A stretch of DNA of 64,000 nt from Mytilus trossulus (lineage: Eukaryota > Mollusca > Bivalvia > Mytilida > Mytilidae): contig NC_086374.1 of assembly GCF_036588685.1 (NCBI RefSeq), positions 21,816,886 to 21,880,885 on the forward strand, in the 5' to 3' direction. This document shows, one piece after another, positions 25,201-33,473 of this stretch. Numbering within the stretch: the first letter of the stretch is position 1; every line of letters begins with the position of its first letter. The position numbers and the translations under genes were made by a program. The notes beneath the pieces were generated by a model. That model was not told the origin of the DNA and ran no database searches. It worked only from the letters and a program-made list of their open reading frames with translations.

Positions 25201-28200
25201 ATTAAAGTCATAAAAGTGAGAGCTTTAGCTAGCTTTAAAATCAGGTTCAACCCACCATTTGCTACAGCAGAAACTGCCTGTACCAGGTCAGAAATATGAC
25301 AGTTTTTATTCGTTCATTTGATGTGCTTGAGATTTTGATTATGCTATTTGATTACGGATTCCTTTTGAATTTTCCTCGGAGTTCGGTATTTTGTGTTTTT
25401 ACTTTTTTCAATTAGTCATTTGCCTTTGTTATCGTTTATATCCAAATTATGTATACACGACACATGGAAAAAGTATTGCAACACCTTGAGTTTTTAAAAC
25501 TTGAAAAATCAGCCTCTTATTTTTGATGGAATATGATAAAATAATTGTAAAATAATTTTGAAACATAGTTGATGATAACATTGGCATAAAAACGAAGAAA
25601 AAAAAGTATAAAAAAAGTTTTCATTTAACCACAATTTTGATAACAAAATGAAATGTTTTTTGTACAAAAAAATGCATTTTACAACTTTTGCTGCAGTCGA
25701 ACTTTACATTGTCAGACATTTCAAGATGATTGTTCACATAATTGTTGATCGTTATACGCCAAAGAATAAGTACTTTGTGCGCAGCCTCCATTTAAACGGA
25801 TAACCGTTTCTTAACGTCATGCCATGAGTCGACTAATTTGTTGCTTAGGAAGTAGTAAGCATTCATGATGAAGGGCATTGTTTATTTCATGACGTGTTTG
25901 AACTCGGGTTGTCTTACTCGCACTTTACGCTCAATAGTGTCCCATATATGCTCGATATGGTTCAAATCCGGGCTGTGATCGAGCCAGGAACAATACACAT
26001 AACTCCTTTTTTCCTACTTTGACGAGTTCTGCACTATATTGAAACGGGCCACAGTGTGTCTGTCAGAAGGCAAAGGTCACTGAAATGGTCTTATTGCACG
26101 ATAACCAGTAGCGATGAGTCGATCTCGAACAGTTCTTGTTTAAAGGCTCCTGTATGGCAACCACTCTCTTTTTAGGATTGTATTGTTTGCAACCAACCTT
26201 CATTATGCTTGATTTTCCCTAGCAGATGTTAAAGGGGGTCATCTTGATCTCGGAAGGTCATTAACATCGTTTGTTGCCTGATTTTTATTCTCAAAATGAC
26301 GTATAGTGGAATGATGATGACCAACAATACGTGCAATAACCACAGCGACATACCTGCTTTTCTCATGCTGATTATCTGCCATCTTGCTGCAGTTAAGATT
26401 TGTGGAAGACCAATTACAAGGTGTCAATAACATAACTTTATAAACTTGGTAATTAAAGGTGTTGAAAACAATGAGGATAAAAACATATCTTTTACTGTTT
26501 ACGGATACAGTAGCTGCATTTGCAGAAAAGAACTTATCGAGTCGATATTTATTGATTCAACTCAGGTGAGATTTATATAATGTTAAACTAGTTCTATTTC
26601 AATAAATTATATCACAAAAAAATAAAGAGTGTTTTTTTTTATTTGAATTTCAATTTGGTGTTGCAATACTTTTTTCCATATGTATATATGAAAAAATATC
26701 TCGTGGTAATAAACCAGGAAAAAATAACTGATTAACACTATTGTTAACAGGTCAACAACACACTTGATATATGGAATTATTTGAATAACCAATTCATTAC
26801 CAAGATATTCCCAAAAAGATTGTCCAGTGTTGACGTAAGATTGGTGTATGACAGGGGATTTATGGACGATGACTGTAGTTATAAGATAGGTCTTATTCAA
26901 CTTCGTCAAATCAGAGTAAAGGGTAGGCTATTTTCAATTCTTTGTAACTTTATTCCAAAAATATTAAACCTGTATCTTTATGACCACACAAAGTGATTCG
27001 ATGGGCCTGTATATGTATAATCGTAGTAATAAAATGATGTTTATTTTAATCAGTTAGTTAAAACATGTTCAGGACCATTGCAATGATAATTTAATTGTTA
27101 TATATTACATTTTTTTCTTATTTTTATCTATTTAAATAATCTATGTTCTTAACATTTGAATGAATACAACGGAAAACGTAGAATAAGTTATTTAAATTTG
27201 TTTTTTCCTTACGATCATTTCTGAGCACTTGAGATTACTCCCAGTTTTTGGTTGGGCTCGTGGTGTTTAATCTTTAGTTTTCTATGTTGCGTTTTGAGTA
27301 CTATTAGTGGTTTGTCTTTTTTTCTTTTTAAGCCATGGCGGTGTCATTTAAGTTTCCAGCTATGAGTTTGAATGTCCAAATGGTAACTTTCGCCCCTTAT
27401 TATATGTCATCGGCTGACAAGATTCGAAATATTAAGCCAAGACAACGATCAACGATTGTTAAGTGAAAAAATAACAACTAAATGAAACAATCAGTAATGT
27501 AATAATGAACATGAATTAAGAATAAGTTTTGAAAGGTTTCTTTAGCAGTGCAGACTTGATTGTTGATACATTTTCTCCTAGAAGAAATTCCATGAATTTT
27601 TTTATAGCACTTTTTATATGTTTTGAATTTGCAAAATATAACAGTACTAGCTTGTATAAAGATTGAGTCATCATAACTTAAGTGATGAAAGCATATTGTT
27701 TTTATTAATTCGTTTAATTGTATTTGGTTTAAGGACTATGTACCGTTCCAAAGATAATGGCGAAAACAGTAAACTTTTGCAATATGGGCTATGATAAAGA
27801 CGAACAGGACACTAGTGATTTTTGTCCAGGTAAATATTGTATTGACAGTAATTTGTTTCTATAATGCATGTATTCTTTGTTTTGGAAAAATCGATAGTCC
27901 TTAACAACAAGGTACCGAAAGTATTATACCTTGGTACATCATACTCTAAAGGACTTTCATTTTTGAATTTACCTTGTATTTCGGTATTTCAGTTATTTCA
28001 CTTTATACTAGTGTTTCTTCTACATAATGCTCTAATTTCGCGTCAAAAGTGCTGAAAAAAATGAACATTACCAGTAGTACGTGTAGTTTTTCTGACAACA
28101 GCGTCATGAGAAATAATCTTTTAGGGATAGAGCTTAACGATTTTCAATGTATCAGATACAATTCAAACTGCTATTTTCTTAAACTGCAACTGTTTATTTC

Positions 28201-31200
28201 AGAATGGGAGCCATTTACAGAAGCATGTTTTTCGGATGGATTTAAATTTTATGATGATTTTGCTACTGGATCATCCTGTATTGTTGGCCGATTTTCAACA
28301 TATGATGGTGGTGGTTATTTAAAAGTCCTAGATCCTACCAAATCAGAAATACGGAATGATATACTGAAATTAAAAACAAACAATTGGATAAATGAAAAAA
28401 CCCGTTTGGTCGTTGCTGAAGGAGTGGTTTTAAACATCAACACCAAACTTTTCACAAGCTTTCGAATTTTGTTCGAGCTACCTCCATGGGGAAATGTAGA
28501 AGCTTCGTTGGAAGTTAAGACAACTCAGTTGTATCCATACATAAGCACATCCGACTTTCTTGTTTTAGGCTTGCAGATTTTATTCATTTTAATGACATTT
28601 TTCCGTTTTCTTTTTCTGATATTTTCAATATTTAAAGACAATAATCGTTCAAGACTCATGACTGGACACTTTGTTGAACTCATGAGTGTTGGTTTGTGTA
28701 TAACTGCAATAGTGTGCTATATAATAAGAATAGACGACACGATATCATCTATCGAGGCAATTTACAACACTAAAGGTAATTTGTAGTTCAAGTTTCAGTT
28801 TGTATCTCCACAGCTCAACAAATACAGCCATTAAACTAGTAAAACAAATGCAACTCAGATAAACTGACCAAATGATTTCGTTTGAAATTCGGAGGCCATA
28901 TCCTACTTTTTTAGAAGTTTTTCTTTAAGCTTGTAAACTACATTAAAATTTAATTATTGATCATTATGCATATCTGAGATACTAAGTGAACTACAATCGA
29001 ACAACAACATTTAACACTTTTACCTATGTTTTACATGAGTTCAAATTTTAAAAACTGTGAAACATACAATCAGGAAATTGACAGGATACATCTAAGGGGA
29101 AAAGACTCTCCCACCAAAAAAGAAACTGAAATGAAGCTTTATGTATCAATAGATGATTGTTTTCTGATAATGAAAAATAAGTTTGAATAGATTTGATTCT
29201 CTTATAACTTAAAAGATAGGGCATAGTCTTAATTTTTTTTACATTTGTTTCTAAGGAAAACTTTCCATGCAATTAAATTGTTCCCGTTGTTGTAATTTTC
29301 TTAGTAAATAAAGGCAACAGTAGTATACCGCTGTTCAAAACTCATAAATTCATAGACAAAAACAAAATCAGGGTAACAAACTAAAACTGCGGGTAACGCA
29401 TTAAATATAAGAGGAGAACAACGACACAACATTTAAATGTAACACACACAGAAACGTTATATTGATACCGCTTATATAACTATTCCTTAGAACATTTTTG
29501 AAATGACAAAACTTCATTCAGTCATCAAATTAGTTTTTTATAGCAAGAATATTTTTCAACAGTTATTTTTGGTGGGAGATATTTAACAAAAAGCTGATTG
29601 GAGTAACAAACATGAAAGTATTTCAGCATTTTATTTTTTTCTCTTTATATTGCTACCTTTAAAAATGTTTGGGTAACATGTATTTCATTGCTGGACAAAC
29701 ATCAGTCTGATATCATATTATTAAAAAAACTATATAGATTGTATATCATTTTTTTTCTTTTGTAGAAGTATTTGTTTCCTTTGAGGATGTCAACTTGTAT
29801 GACACAATGTACAGAATTTTCATGTCAACGGAATTGTTTATAGCAATAGTGAGACTTTTACAACCCCTCAGTCTAAATTTCCACCTGTTTGTTATGCAGA
29901 AATCAATCAGTTCACACAAGAATGAAATACTATCATTTGGTTTAATGGTTTGCATTCTAATGACATCATTTGCTGCTTTTATGTACCTTTACGGTGATTG
30001 GACATTATACAAATTCAGAAGCGTTTTAGCTTCCTATTTGACATTACTACAGGCATTTCTGTCTATGGTCCGATTTAAAGAAGCTTTCCACACGACTGAT
30101 GTGGTCCTAGAAAGTATGTTTACATTTTTCCTGTTTTGTTCGTCAGTCCTTATCATAAACATGTTCATCTCGATGCTAAATGACGGATTTAAGACAGTAA
30201 AACATTTTAACCTCACAAATGGTGGTACAAAATTTGATAAAGAACTCAATGAACATTTTTGGTGGAAGATGGAAAATTTTCAGAAAATGTTCAGCACCGT
30301 AAATGAAACTAAAGCAAAGAGGAAAAGAAAATACATTACAGGTAAGGTAGAAACGTTATAAAAGAGGGACGAAAAATACCAAAGGGACAGTCAAACTCGT
30401 AAATCTAAAACAAACTGACAACGCCATGGCTAAAAATGAAAAAGACAAACAGAAAAACAGTAGTACACATGACACAACATAGAAAACTAAAGAATAAACA
30501 ACACGAACCCAACCAAAAACTAGGGGTGATCTCAGGTGCTCCGGAAGGGTAAGCAGATCCTGCTCCACATGCGGCACCCGTCGTGTTGCTTATGTGATTA
30601 CAAATCTAGTGTTATTTCAAGGGGTTGAAAACAGATATATTATAAAAAATGCTTTGATTTATTGATCGATAGAATAATTGACTGGTGTTTTATGCAATTT
30701 TTAGCATAACTTACAATTTAGAAGCTGACAGGTTTCATTTGTGGAGGGAGTCGGAGTACCCGGTAATAACCGCCGACCTTCGGCCGGAAAACTGACTACA
30801 GTCTATTAAGAATGGAGTCGAACGAATAATCCAAAGACTTCACTTCGTGCTAAATGAATTCCTTTCTCAATATAATTGTATGAATGAGAGTTTTTGGGGG
30901 TGTCACACATGGTTACCTAAGACCTAACGTTTTTCTTTGGCAAAACTTATATATCACATTGGGTTTGTTTTCCCGTCTGTAATATCTCTTGATTTTCACC
31001 AAAAAAAACAAACATACAATTACCAAACCAGAAGCACGATTTACTAAAGATTTTGGTTAGATACGAACAATCTAATTAATCAACAATTAAAAGAACAATG
31101 CTTTTATTTACAGTTTATGTTTATCTTAACAATTACAGCAATTCTTTAACAATGAGTGGATCCCATCTGATTCATGTTCCTTAGCCTGTAGTTTATTATG

Positions 31201-32184
31201 TCCAGTTTCGTTGTGTTTTTTGTCAGAGTATTGTGCGTTTCTTTTTTGAGAATCTATATGATTGCGTCATTGGTGTCTTTAAATTTTTCTTATTCATATT
31301 CATAAATATTCAAGACATAAAATTACTTTTTGTTTATTGAAAGAAGTAAATTGTAACAGGTGCAATTTGAAAATACAAGAGAAATGCATTATCTTTATTT
31401 ATTATAGATGAAAATGACGTAACACTAAATTCCATGAAGCTGGACAATCAGGTAACATAATTTAGAGACAGAGACATTTACATACATTACAGACCAGCAT
31501 AGTCTATCTATAACAGAATGATCCAAAGCTTACTAATTTTCAGAACCATCATTTATTATCCAAATATTACAAATTAATATAAATATTCATTTTAAAAATG
31601 ATGATGATTATGATGATAATAATGACCTTTTATTTGACAAAATATTTCAAATCAGAATTTTTATAAAATTAAAATTATATTCCTAGTATTTAACAAGCGT
31701 TCAATGGGATAAGAAACAAGCAAAATAAAAACCCAAACATTGTCTTTAAATATAAAATTTACCAAAAAAAATGTCTACGATCAACTTTGATAAAGAAAGT
31801 TACAAGGATTTTTCATATTCAGAAGCACATTTTTTTCTAGTCAAGATCATGCATATCTATTTCAATAAAGCAAACATCTAAAAACAGTTTATCTTTTCAA
31901 AGCAATTGAAAACAAACTCCATTTGTAGTTTATATCAAAGACAGTGATTTGGATAAGACAGAAGCTATATAGCAAACATGTTTACTCGGCAAAAAGCACA
32001 GTTGCATTAAAACATTTTACTTTAGTCTTTTGTGTAGTTGAACGTATAATGTTTTTATTTTGTATTAAAGAGTCACAATTAAAATAGCACATGCTTACAT
32101 CTAATGTTTTAGGCATATGTAATATGTGAAACAGTCCTACGAGCACAAGAAGAAGAAAGAAATTTTGATAAAGTCACTTTATCT
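10139..32184 (+). CDS. Polycystin-1-like gene (multi-exon; 5' end not identified)
   Basis: Exons with matching splice phases are: 10139-10278, 11819-11924, 13231-13328 (or from 13264), 13860-14096, 14629-15103, 15730-16257, 17712-17812, 18305-18550, 18852-19022, 19592-19734, 20427-21054, 21896-22000, 23629-23849, 26751-26922, 27734-27829, 28203-28775, 29766-30341, 31408-31451 and 32113-32184. They total about 1577 codons. The domain order (GPS remnant, TM1, PLAT, TM block, TOP domain, channel helices) is that of the polycystin-1/PKDREJ family: large membrane proteins, some cleaved at the GPS, that assemble with PKD2-type channels in cilia or sperm. An upstream vWA-like domain is unusual. The join 22000 to 23629 does not keep frame, so a small exon is probably missing there. 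The start codon is not found. The last exon may instead read through to a stop at 32218-32220. The family call is firm; the exact subfamily is not. Confidence 0.85.
10353..11370 (+). repeat. Three tandem copies of a 350-365-bp dispersed repeat
   Basis: Units start at about 10353, 10701 and 11066. Each contains a CAGACGCGCGTTTCGTC core (the first copy has one change), ACTCATCAGTGACGCTCG, AAGTTAAAAAGGCCAAAT and a stem CAGCACAAAAAGTGCTG. The first two end with ACCAGCAGTGGCATCG and CCCAGTGG. Inverted copies of the same family lie at 35574-35966; decayed pieces are at about 5490-5560, 17900-18005, 36255-36310 and 45020-45150. The array lies in the intron between exons 10278 and 11819. Confidence 0.85.
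11819..15103 (+). CDS. Polycystin-1-like exons upstream of the vWA domain
   Basis: The exons are 11819-11924 (phase 0 in, 1 out), 13231-13328 (phase 1 in, 0 out; an alternative acceptor at 13264 keeps the same frame), 13860-14096 (0 to 0) and 14629-15103 (0 in, 1 out). The first three are charged and helical, for example EGLRKENERRVRDFDRYGE and ETEERLLRILDLALGW. The fourth, about 158 residues, looks like beta sandwich with several sequons (NLT, NIS, NVS, NTT) and cysteines, as expected of a secreted ectodomain. Donors are GTAAAA, GTAAGT, GTAGGT and GTACGT. No named domain is certain; position and composition suggest the region that precedes the GPS in polycystin-1 proteins. Confidence 0.7.
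15104..15729. other. Intron, nothing recognised
   Basis: This intron of the polycystin-1-like gene is AT-rich and holds only a short hairpin (CTTCTCTAATTTGAGAAG, about 15304-15321). The frame 15454-15639 has no acceptor or domain. Confidence 0.5.
15730..16257 (+). CDS. Polycystin-1-like exon encoding a vWA-like domain
   Basis: One phase 1-1 exon of 528 bases encodes a whole alpha/beta domain. It opens CIGVADIVILFQISKDY, continues with ARIAMMTFGVNTTII, later RRINIIYTDGLYSS, and then LKTLILISNE. This order of strands and helices is that of a von Willebrand factor A domain. The first metal-binding loop (normally DxSxS) is replaced by FQISK, while the later acidic YTDG loop is kept, so MIDAS metal binding is probably lost or altered. 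A symmetrical single-exon domain is a classic exon-shuffling unit. A vWA at this place in a polycystin-1-like protein is not something I know as standard. Confidence 0.7.
16258..17711. repeat. Intron with decayed dispersed repeats
   Basis: About 16850-16910 is an inverted copy of the GCCAATGAGACAAC element (GGATAGTTGTCCTCATT, then ATACCATATCTCC). About 17040-17125 is part of the same family in direct orientation (TTCAACAATTAGACAAAACC, then ACCGTGTAGTCGGCTATTAA). The frame on the minus strand at 17214-17540 is low-complexity and is not supported as a gene. Confidence 0.5.
17712..18550 (+). CDS. Polycystin-1-like exons: GPS remnant and TM1
   Basis: Exon 17712-17812 (phase 1 in, 0 out, donor GTAAAC) links the vWA domain to the membrane-proximal part. 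Exon 18305-18550 encodes ITFKCNYLGTFSSNVFY, which aligns by eye with the GPS end of polycystin-1 proteins (C-N-H-L-T-x-F, then a short stretch ending in a P-x-T-I-x-F-like motif). Here the cleavage tripeptide HLT has become YLG, so autoproteolysis is doubtful. A hydrophobic helix follows (VLVTNITLLIIAVISVLVL), ended by RRFD; this is TM1. The exon end at 18550 is chosen because it keeps phase with 18852; the donor GTATTT is weak. Confidence 0.75.
17890..18010 (+). repeat. Decayed copy of the CAGACGCGCGTTTCGTC repeat
   Basis: It is recognisable by ACGCCAGCCCAGCGTTCC, then CTACAGAATACTGGTCAGTG, CGCTCGAATGAGAAAAGG and a final CATCGACCGTTGGTTG. The frame at 18002-18196 is repeat-derived and intronic. 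Confidence 0.6.
18852..19734 (+). CDS. Polycystin-1-like exons: PLAT/LH2 domain
   Basis: Exon 18852-19022 encodes a PLAT start: PLYDNPKNATYSYFISIHTG, then SIPFFILKGINGTTGTRAL. It corresponds to the D-N-x-P ... Y-x-I-x-V-x-T-G ... G-x-x-G-x-T-x-x-x-L pattern of polycystin PLAT domains. Exon 19592-19734 supplies the LGDLKEIKLWQSGRN and SWHVEKILVFD strands, matching the L-G-x-L-x-x-I-x-I-W-H-D-N-x-G ... W-x-x-x-x-V-x-V core. PLAT is a cytoplasmic lipid- or protein-binding beta sandwich between TM1 and TM2. Splice phases are 0/0 and 0/2, and the next exon accepts phase 2. Confidence 0.85.
20427..22000 (+). CDS. Polycystin-1-like exons: end of PLAT and membrane helices
   Basis: Exon 20427-21054 (628 bases) finishes PLAT with FLCGDWLSTSKGDGKCYR. 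It then encodes three or four hydrophobic helices, around RLICILSMLSMSMLCSAMW, YVGLMSAVLTFPLSYLLSHL, WWTIIIGYVISCFVILLGF and the beginning of another after NWLMSFLFG. They are separated by a basic loop (FRKRKFKGEQ). Exon 21896-22000 continues with VVVGSILLVCICNSHAEKHV and ends NTKN before the donor GTAAGG, as polycystin-1 proteins do at this point. This is the six-helix extension specific to polycystin-1 relatives. Confidence 0.85.
22100..22480. repeat. Intronic dispersed repeats
   Basis: About 22105-22235 is a fragment of the CTCCGGAAG / GCAGATCCT repeat (a fuller copy is at 30355-30600). About 22330-22470 contains TGGTGGTGGCGTCATT and GATTTCAACTTCATTTG, and TTGTGAGCAGCAACC, another element common in mussel DNA. 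The rest of the intron to 23628 is AT-rich with no exon I can support. Confidence 0.5.
23629..26922 (+). CDS. Polycystin-1-like exons: cytoplasmic loop, helix and start of TOP
   Basis: Exon 23629-23849 enters in phase 1 (the preceding exon ends in phase 0, see findings). It encodes a basic loop, a helix (IALQLCYVVLVLIICTHSD) and the start of the extracellular TOP domain. Exon 26751-26922 encodes VNNTLDIWNYLNNQFI, then DDDCSYKIGLIQLRQIRVK, equivalent to the family's 'G-x-x-R-L-R-Q-x-R-V' block, and leaves in phase 1. The intron between them contains a tandem-repeat element (23935-24600) and a dead Tc1/mariner (25461-26684). Confidence 0.8.
23935..24600 (+). repeat. Repeat element with GTCCGTCTGTCC start and about 165-bp units
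   Basis: It opens with GGTGTCCGTCCGTCTGTCC and ends near GACGTCGGGCGTGTCATG. Between these are two to three diverged units that share CGTATCTCAAAAA, TTAATCTTAA and TGTATACGTTTTGG or a variant. The structure parallels the 8087-8760 element, but the units are different. It lies in an intron. Confidence 0.6.
25461..26684 (-). mobile_element. Degenerate Tc1/mariner-like transposon
   Basis: The left end reads CATGGAAAAAGTATTGCAAC and the right end reads GTTGCAATACTTTTTTCCATA. They are near-perfect inverted repeats about 1.2 kb apart with TA-rich flanks. The transposase lies on the minus strand and is broken. Near 26240-26430 a helix-turn-helix remains (RYVAVVIARIVGHHHSTIRH, then a DVNDLPRSR block). 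Near 25900-25990 the catalytic block CSWLDHSPDLNHIEHIWD can be read, equivalent to the family's S-P-D-L-N-P-I-E-x-x-W. Both the family call and its inactivity are well supported. It sits in a polycystin-1-like intron. Confidence 0.8.
27225..27425 (-). repeat. Dispersed repeat, inverted copy
   Basis: It contains CCCAGTTTTTGGTTGGGC, TTAGTTTTCTATGTTG and AGCCATGGCGGTGTCATTT, which is the reverse complement of the element at 30355-30600. Confidence 0.7.
27734..28775 (+). CDS. Polycystin-1-like exons: TOP (polycystin) domain
   Basis: Exon 27734-27829 (phase 1 to 1) encodes LCTVPKIMAKTVNFCNMG, a cysteine-bearing block. Exon 28203-28775 (phase 1 to 1) encodes ATGSSCIVGRFSTYDGGGY, then DPTKSEIRNDILKLKTNNWI and TRLVVAEGVVLNINTKLF. 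It continues through LFELPPWGNVEAS to a hydrophobic helix beginning FLVLGLQILFILMTFF. This is the TOP domain of polycystins, the extracellular lid over the voltage-sensor-like helices, running into the next transmembrane segments. Confidence 0.85.
29303..29460 (+). repeat. Dispersed repeat (AAAGGCAACAGTAGTATACC family)
   Basis: It contains AAAGGCAACAGTAGTATACC, then CTGTTCAAAACTCATAAAT, GGTAACAAACTAAAACTG and ACAACGACACAACAT. Longer copies are at 42425-42960 and 44325-45010. It is intronic. Confidence 0.75.
29766..30341 (+). CDS. Polycystin-1-like exon: channel helices S4 to S6
   Basis: The 576-base exon (phase 1 to 1) encodes FEDVNLYDTMYRIFMSTELF, an S4-like helix with LFIAIVRLLQPLS, the S5 helix around LSFGLMVCILMTSFAAFMYL, a pore-helix region FRSVLASYLTLLQAFLSM, and the S6 helix FFLFCSSVLIINMFISMLND. 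Polycystin-2 channels have an acidic selectivity filter (L-G-D) after the pore helix; the equivalent place here reads L-S-M, so the subunit is probably not a selective cation pore on its own. The exon ends with a basic tail (KAKRKRKYITG). Confidence 0.85.
30355..30605 (+). repeat. Dispersed repeat in the intron after the channel exon
   Basis: It contains GAGGGACGAAAAATACC, CCAAAGGGACAGTCAAACTC, ACTGACAACGCCATGGC and CAACACGAACCCAACC, and ends with CAGGTGCTCCGGAAGGG and CTCCACATGCGGCACC. I recognise it as a very common mussel repeat; the inverted copy is at 27225-27425. Its minus-strand frame 30356-30577 is not a gene. Confidence 0.75.
31408..32184 (+). CDS. Polycystin-1-like C-terminal exons
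   Basis: Exon 31408-31451 (phase 1 to 0) encodes DENDVTLNSMKLDNQ. Exon 32113-32184 (phase 0) encodes 24 residues ending EEERNFDKVTLS, then a donor-like GTAAGT. If that donor is not used, the frame closes at a TAA at 32218-32220 after about 11 more residues. The tail is short, hydrophilic and partly helical, where polycystin-1 relatives have a coiled coil. No further exon is evident before 38 kb. Confidence 0.6.
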
Positions 32185-32484
32185 GTAAGTTTACATAAAG
32201 TTACATTAGATATTGTGTAAGTAAAATTTATATCTAGCAGACATTCAAACTAAGAAACGTGACTCTCGCGATAAAGTTAAACAGCAAAAAAGGTCTACAA
32301 ATAGGTCAAATAATTGTTATTATATTCGATTCTTAACAAAAGATATTTCCAGTAAATTAACATTTTACCTTCCACCTACGACAATATTAATGACGCAATA
32401 TTGTTTTTGTCTGTTGTCCGCCACGGTCCGTTAGTCTTTCTATTGTATGCAGCTTTAAATGAGAAGTTGTTGAATGAGTGCATG

Positions 32485-32640
32485 AGTGCTAATGAGACAA
32501 CTCTCCTTCTAATTCCCAATGTGTAAAAGTAAACAATTGTAGGATAGAGTAAGGCCATAGACAAGGACCATTAGCACACACGGAAAAACAAGCTATAAAT
32601 GGCCCTAATCACTGTAAAACAGGAAAACCAACATTATAAA
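32485..32640 (+). repeat. Decayed copy of the GCCAATGAGACAAC element
   Basis: It is recognisable by GAGTGCTAATGAGACAAC, TAGAGTAAGGCCATAGAC and GCTATAAATGGCCC. It lies just downstream of the last polycystin-1-like exon. From here to 33473 I see no gene. Confidence 0.6.
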
Positions 32641-33473
32641 CTTTATAAAAGACGAGAAACGAGAAACACCTAATTTGATTCAAATGTGAACTTTTTAGTA
32701 CATAAGTAAAGTTAGTTTTTTTACTAAAATTTCAAGGTTTTGTAACCATGGCTATATGATAGTGAAAGGTGGGTTCACTGGACGAACATTATTATTGGCT
32801 TTACTCTTGAAAACTATAAAAGAGGGAAAGACACAAACAGAAACGAATGACTACATTGTAGATAGGTTCTACAGAAAATAAAATGATGTAACTCATCAAA
32901 TTTCTCCTTATTGTGTTATTTGTAATTAAATGACTTAAAACATTTAAAAAAATATTCTGATTGGATATGTCATTTGAAACAAACAAGATCACAATCTGAC
33001 AGTGTGCATATGAATTATTGTTCCATAAAAAATGTATGTATAACAAATATACCGTATTCTCTCCAAGATAAATTCTATAAGGGGTGTCAATCAAATCTAA
33101 CGCTATCAATTAATCACAAGTTTTCCATTTAACGATTCCTACAAATGGGAGATGTACATATTCTTTTCTCTTTTATGATAGCTGTATTTTCAATATTTCA
33201 ATATTAGATCTTCAGTTCTTTATTGTGTGGTGCTTTTTTGTGGTTTTGTGTGACATTCGCCTTTTTGAAAATGACGTTTAGTGTGACGTTCATTTACACT
33301 GCACAAGTACACTTCTTTGTTATTAAAGGGGCCAGCTGACGCCAGCTTTCGGGTGCGAGAATTTTTCGCTGTGTTGAAGACCTCATTGGTAGCCTTGCGC
33401 TGTTTTCTTCTTTACTATTTGACATATACCCATTTCCATTCTCAGTTTTATGTTGAAACCAATGTTCTTGAAG

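Noticed and set aside
25950-25990. GGTTCAAATCC resembling a tRNA T-loop (B box)
   Set aside because: It lies inside the Tc1/mariner transposase block and no cloverleaf can be formed around it.
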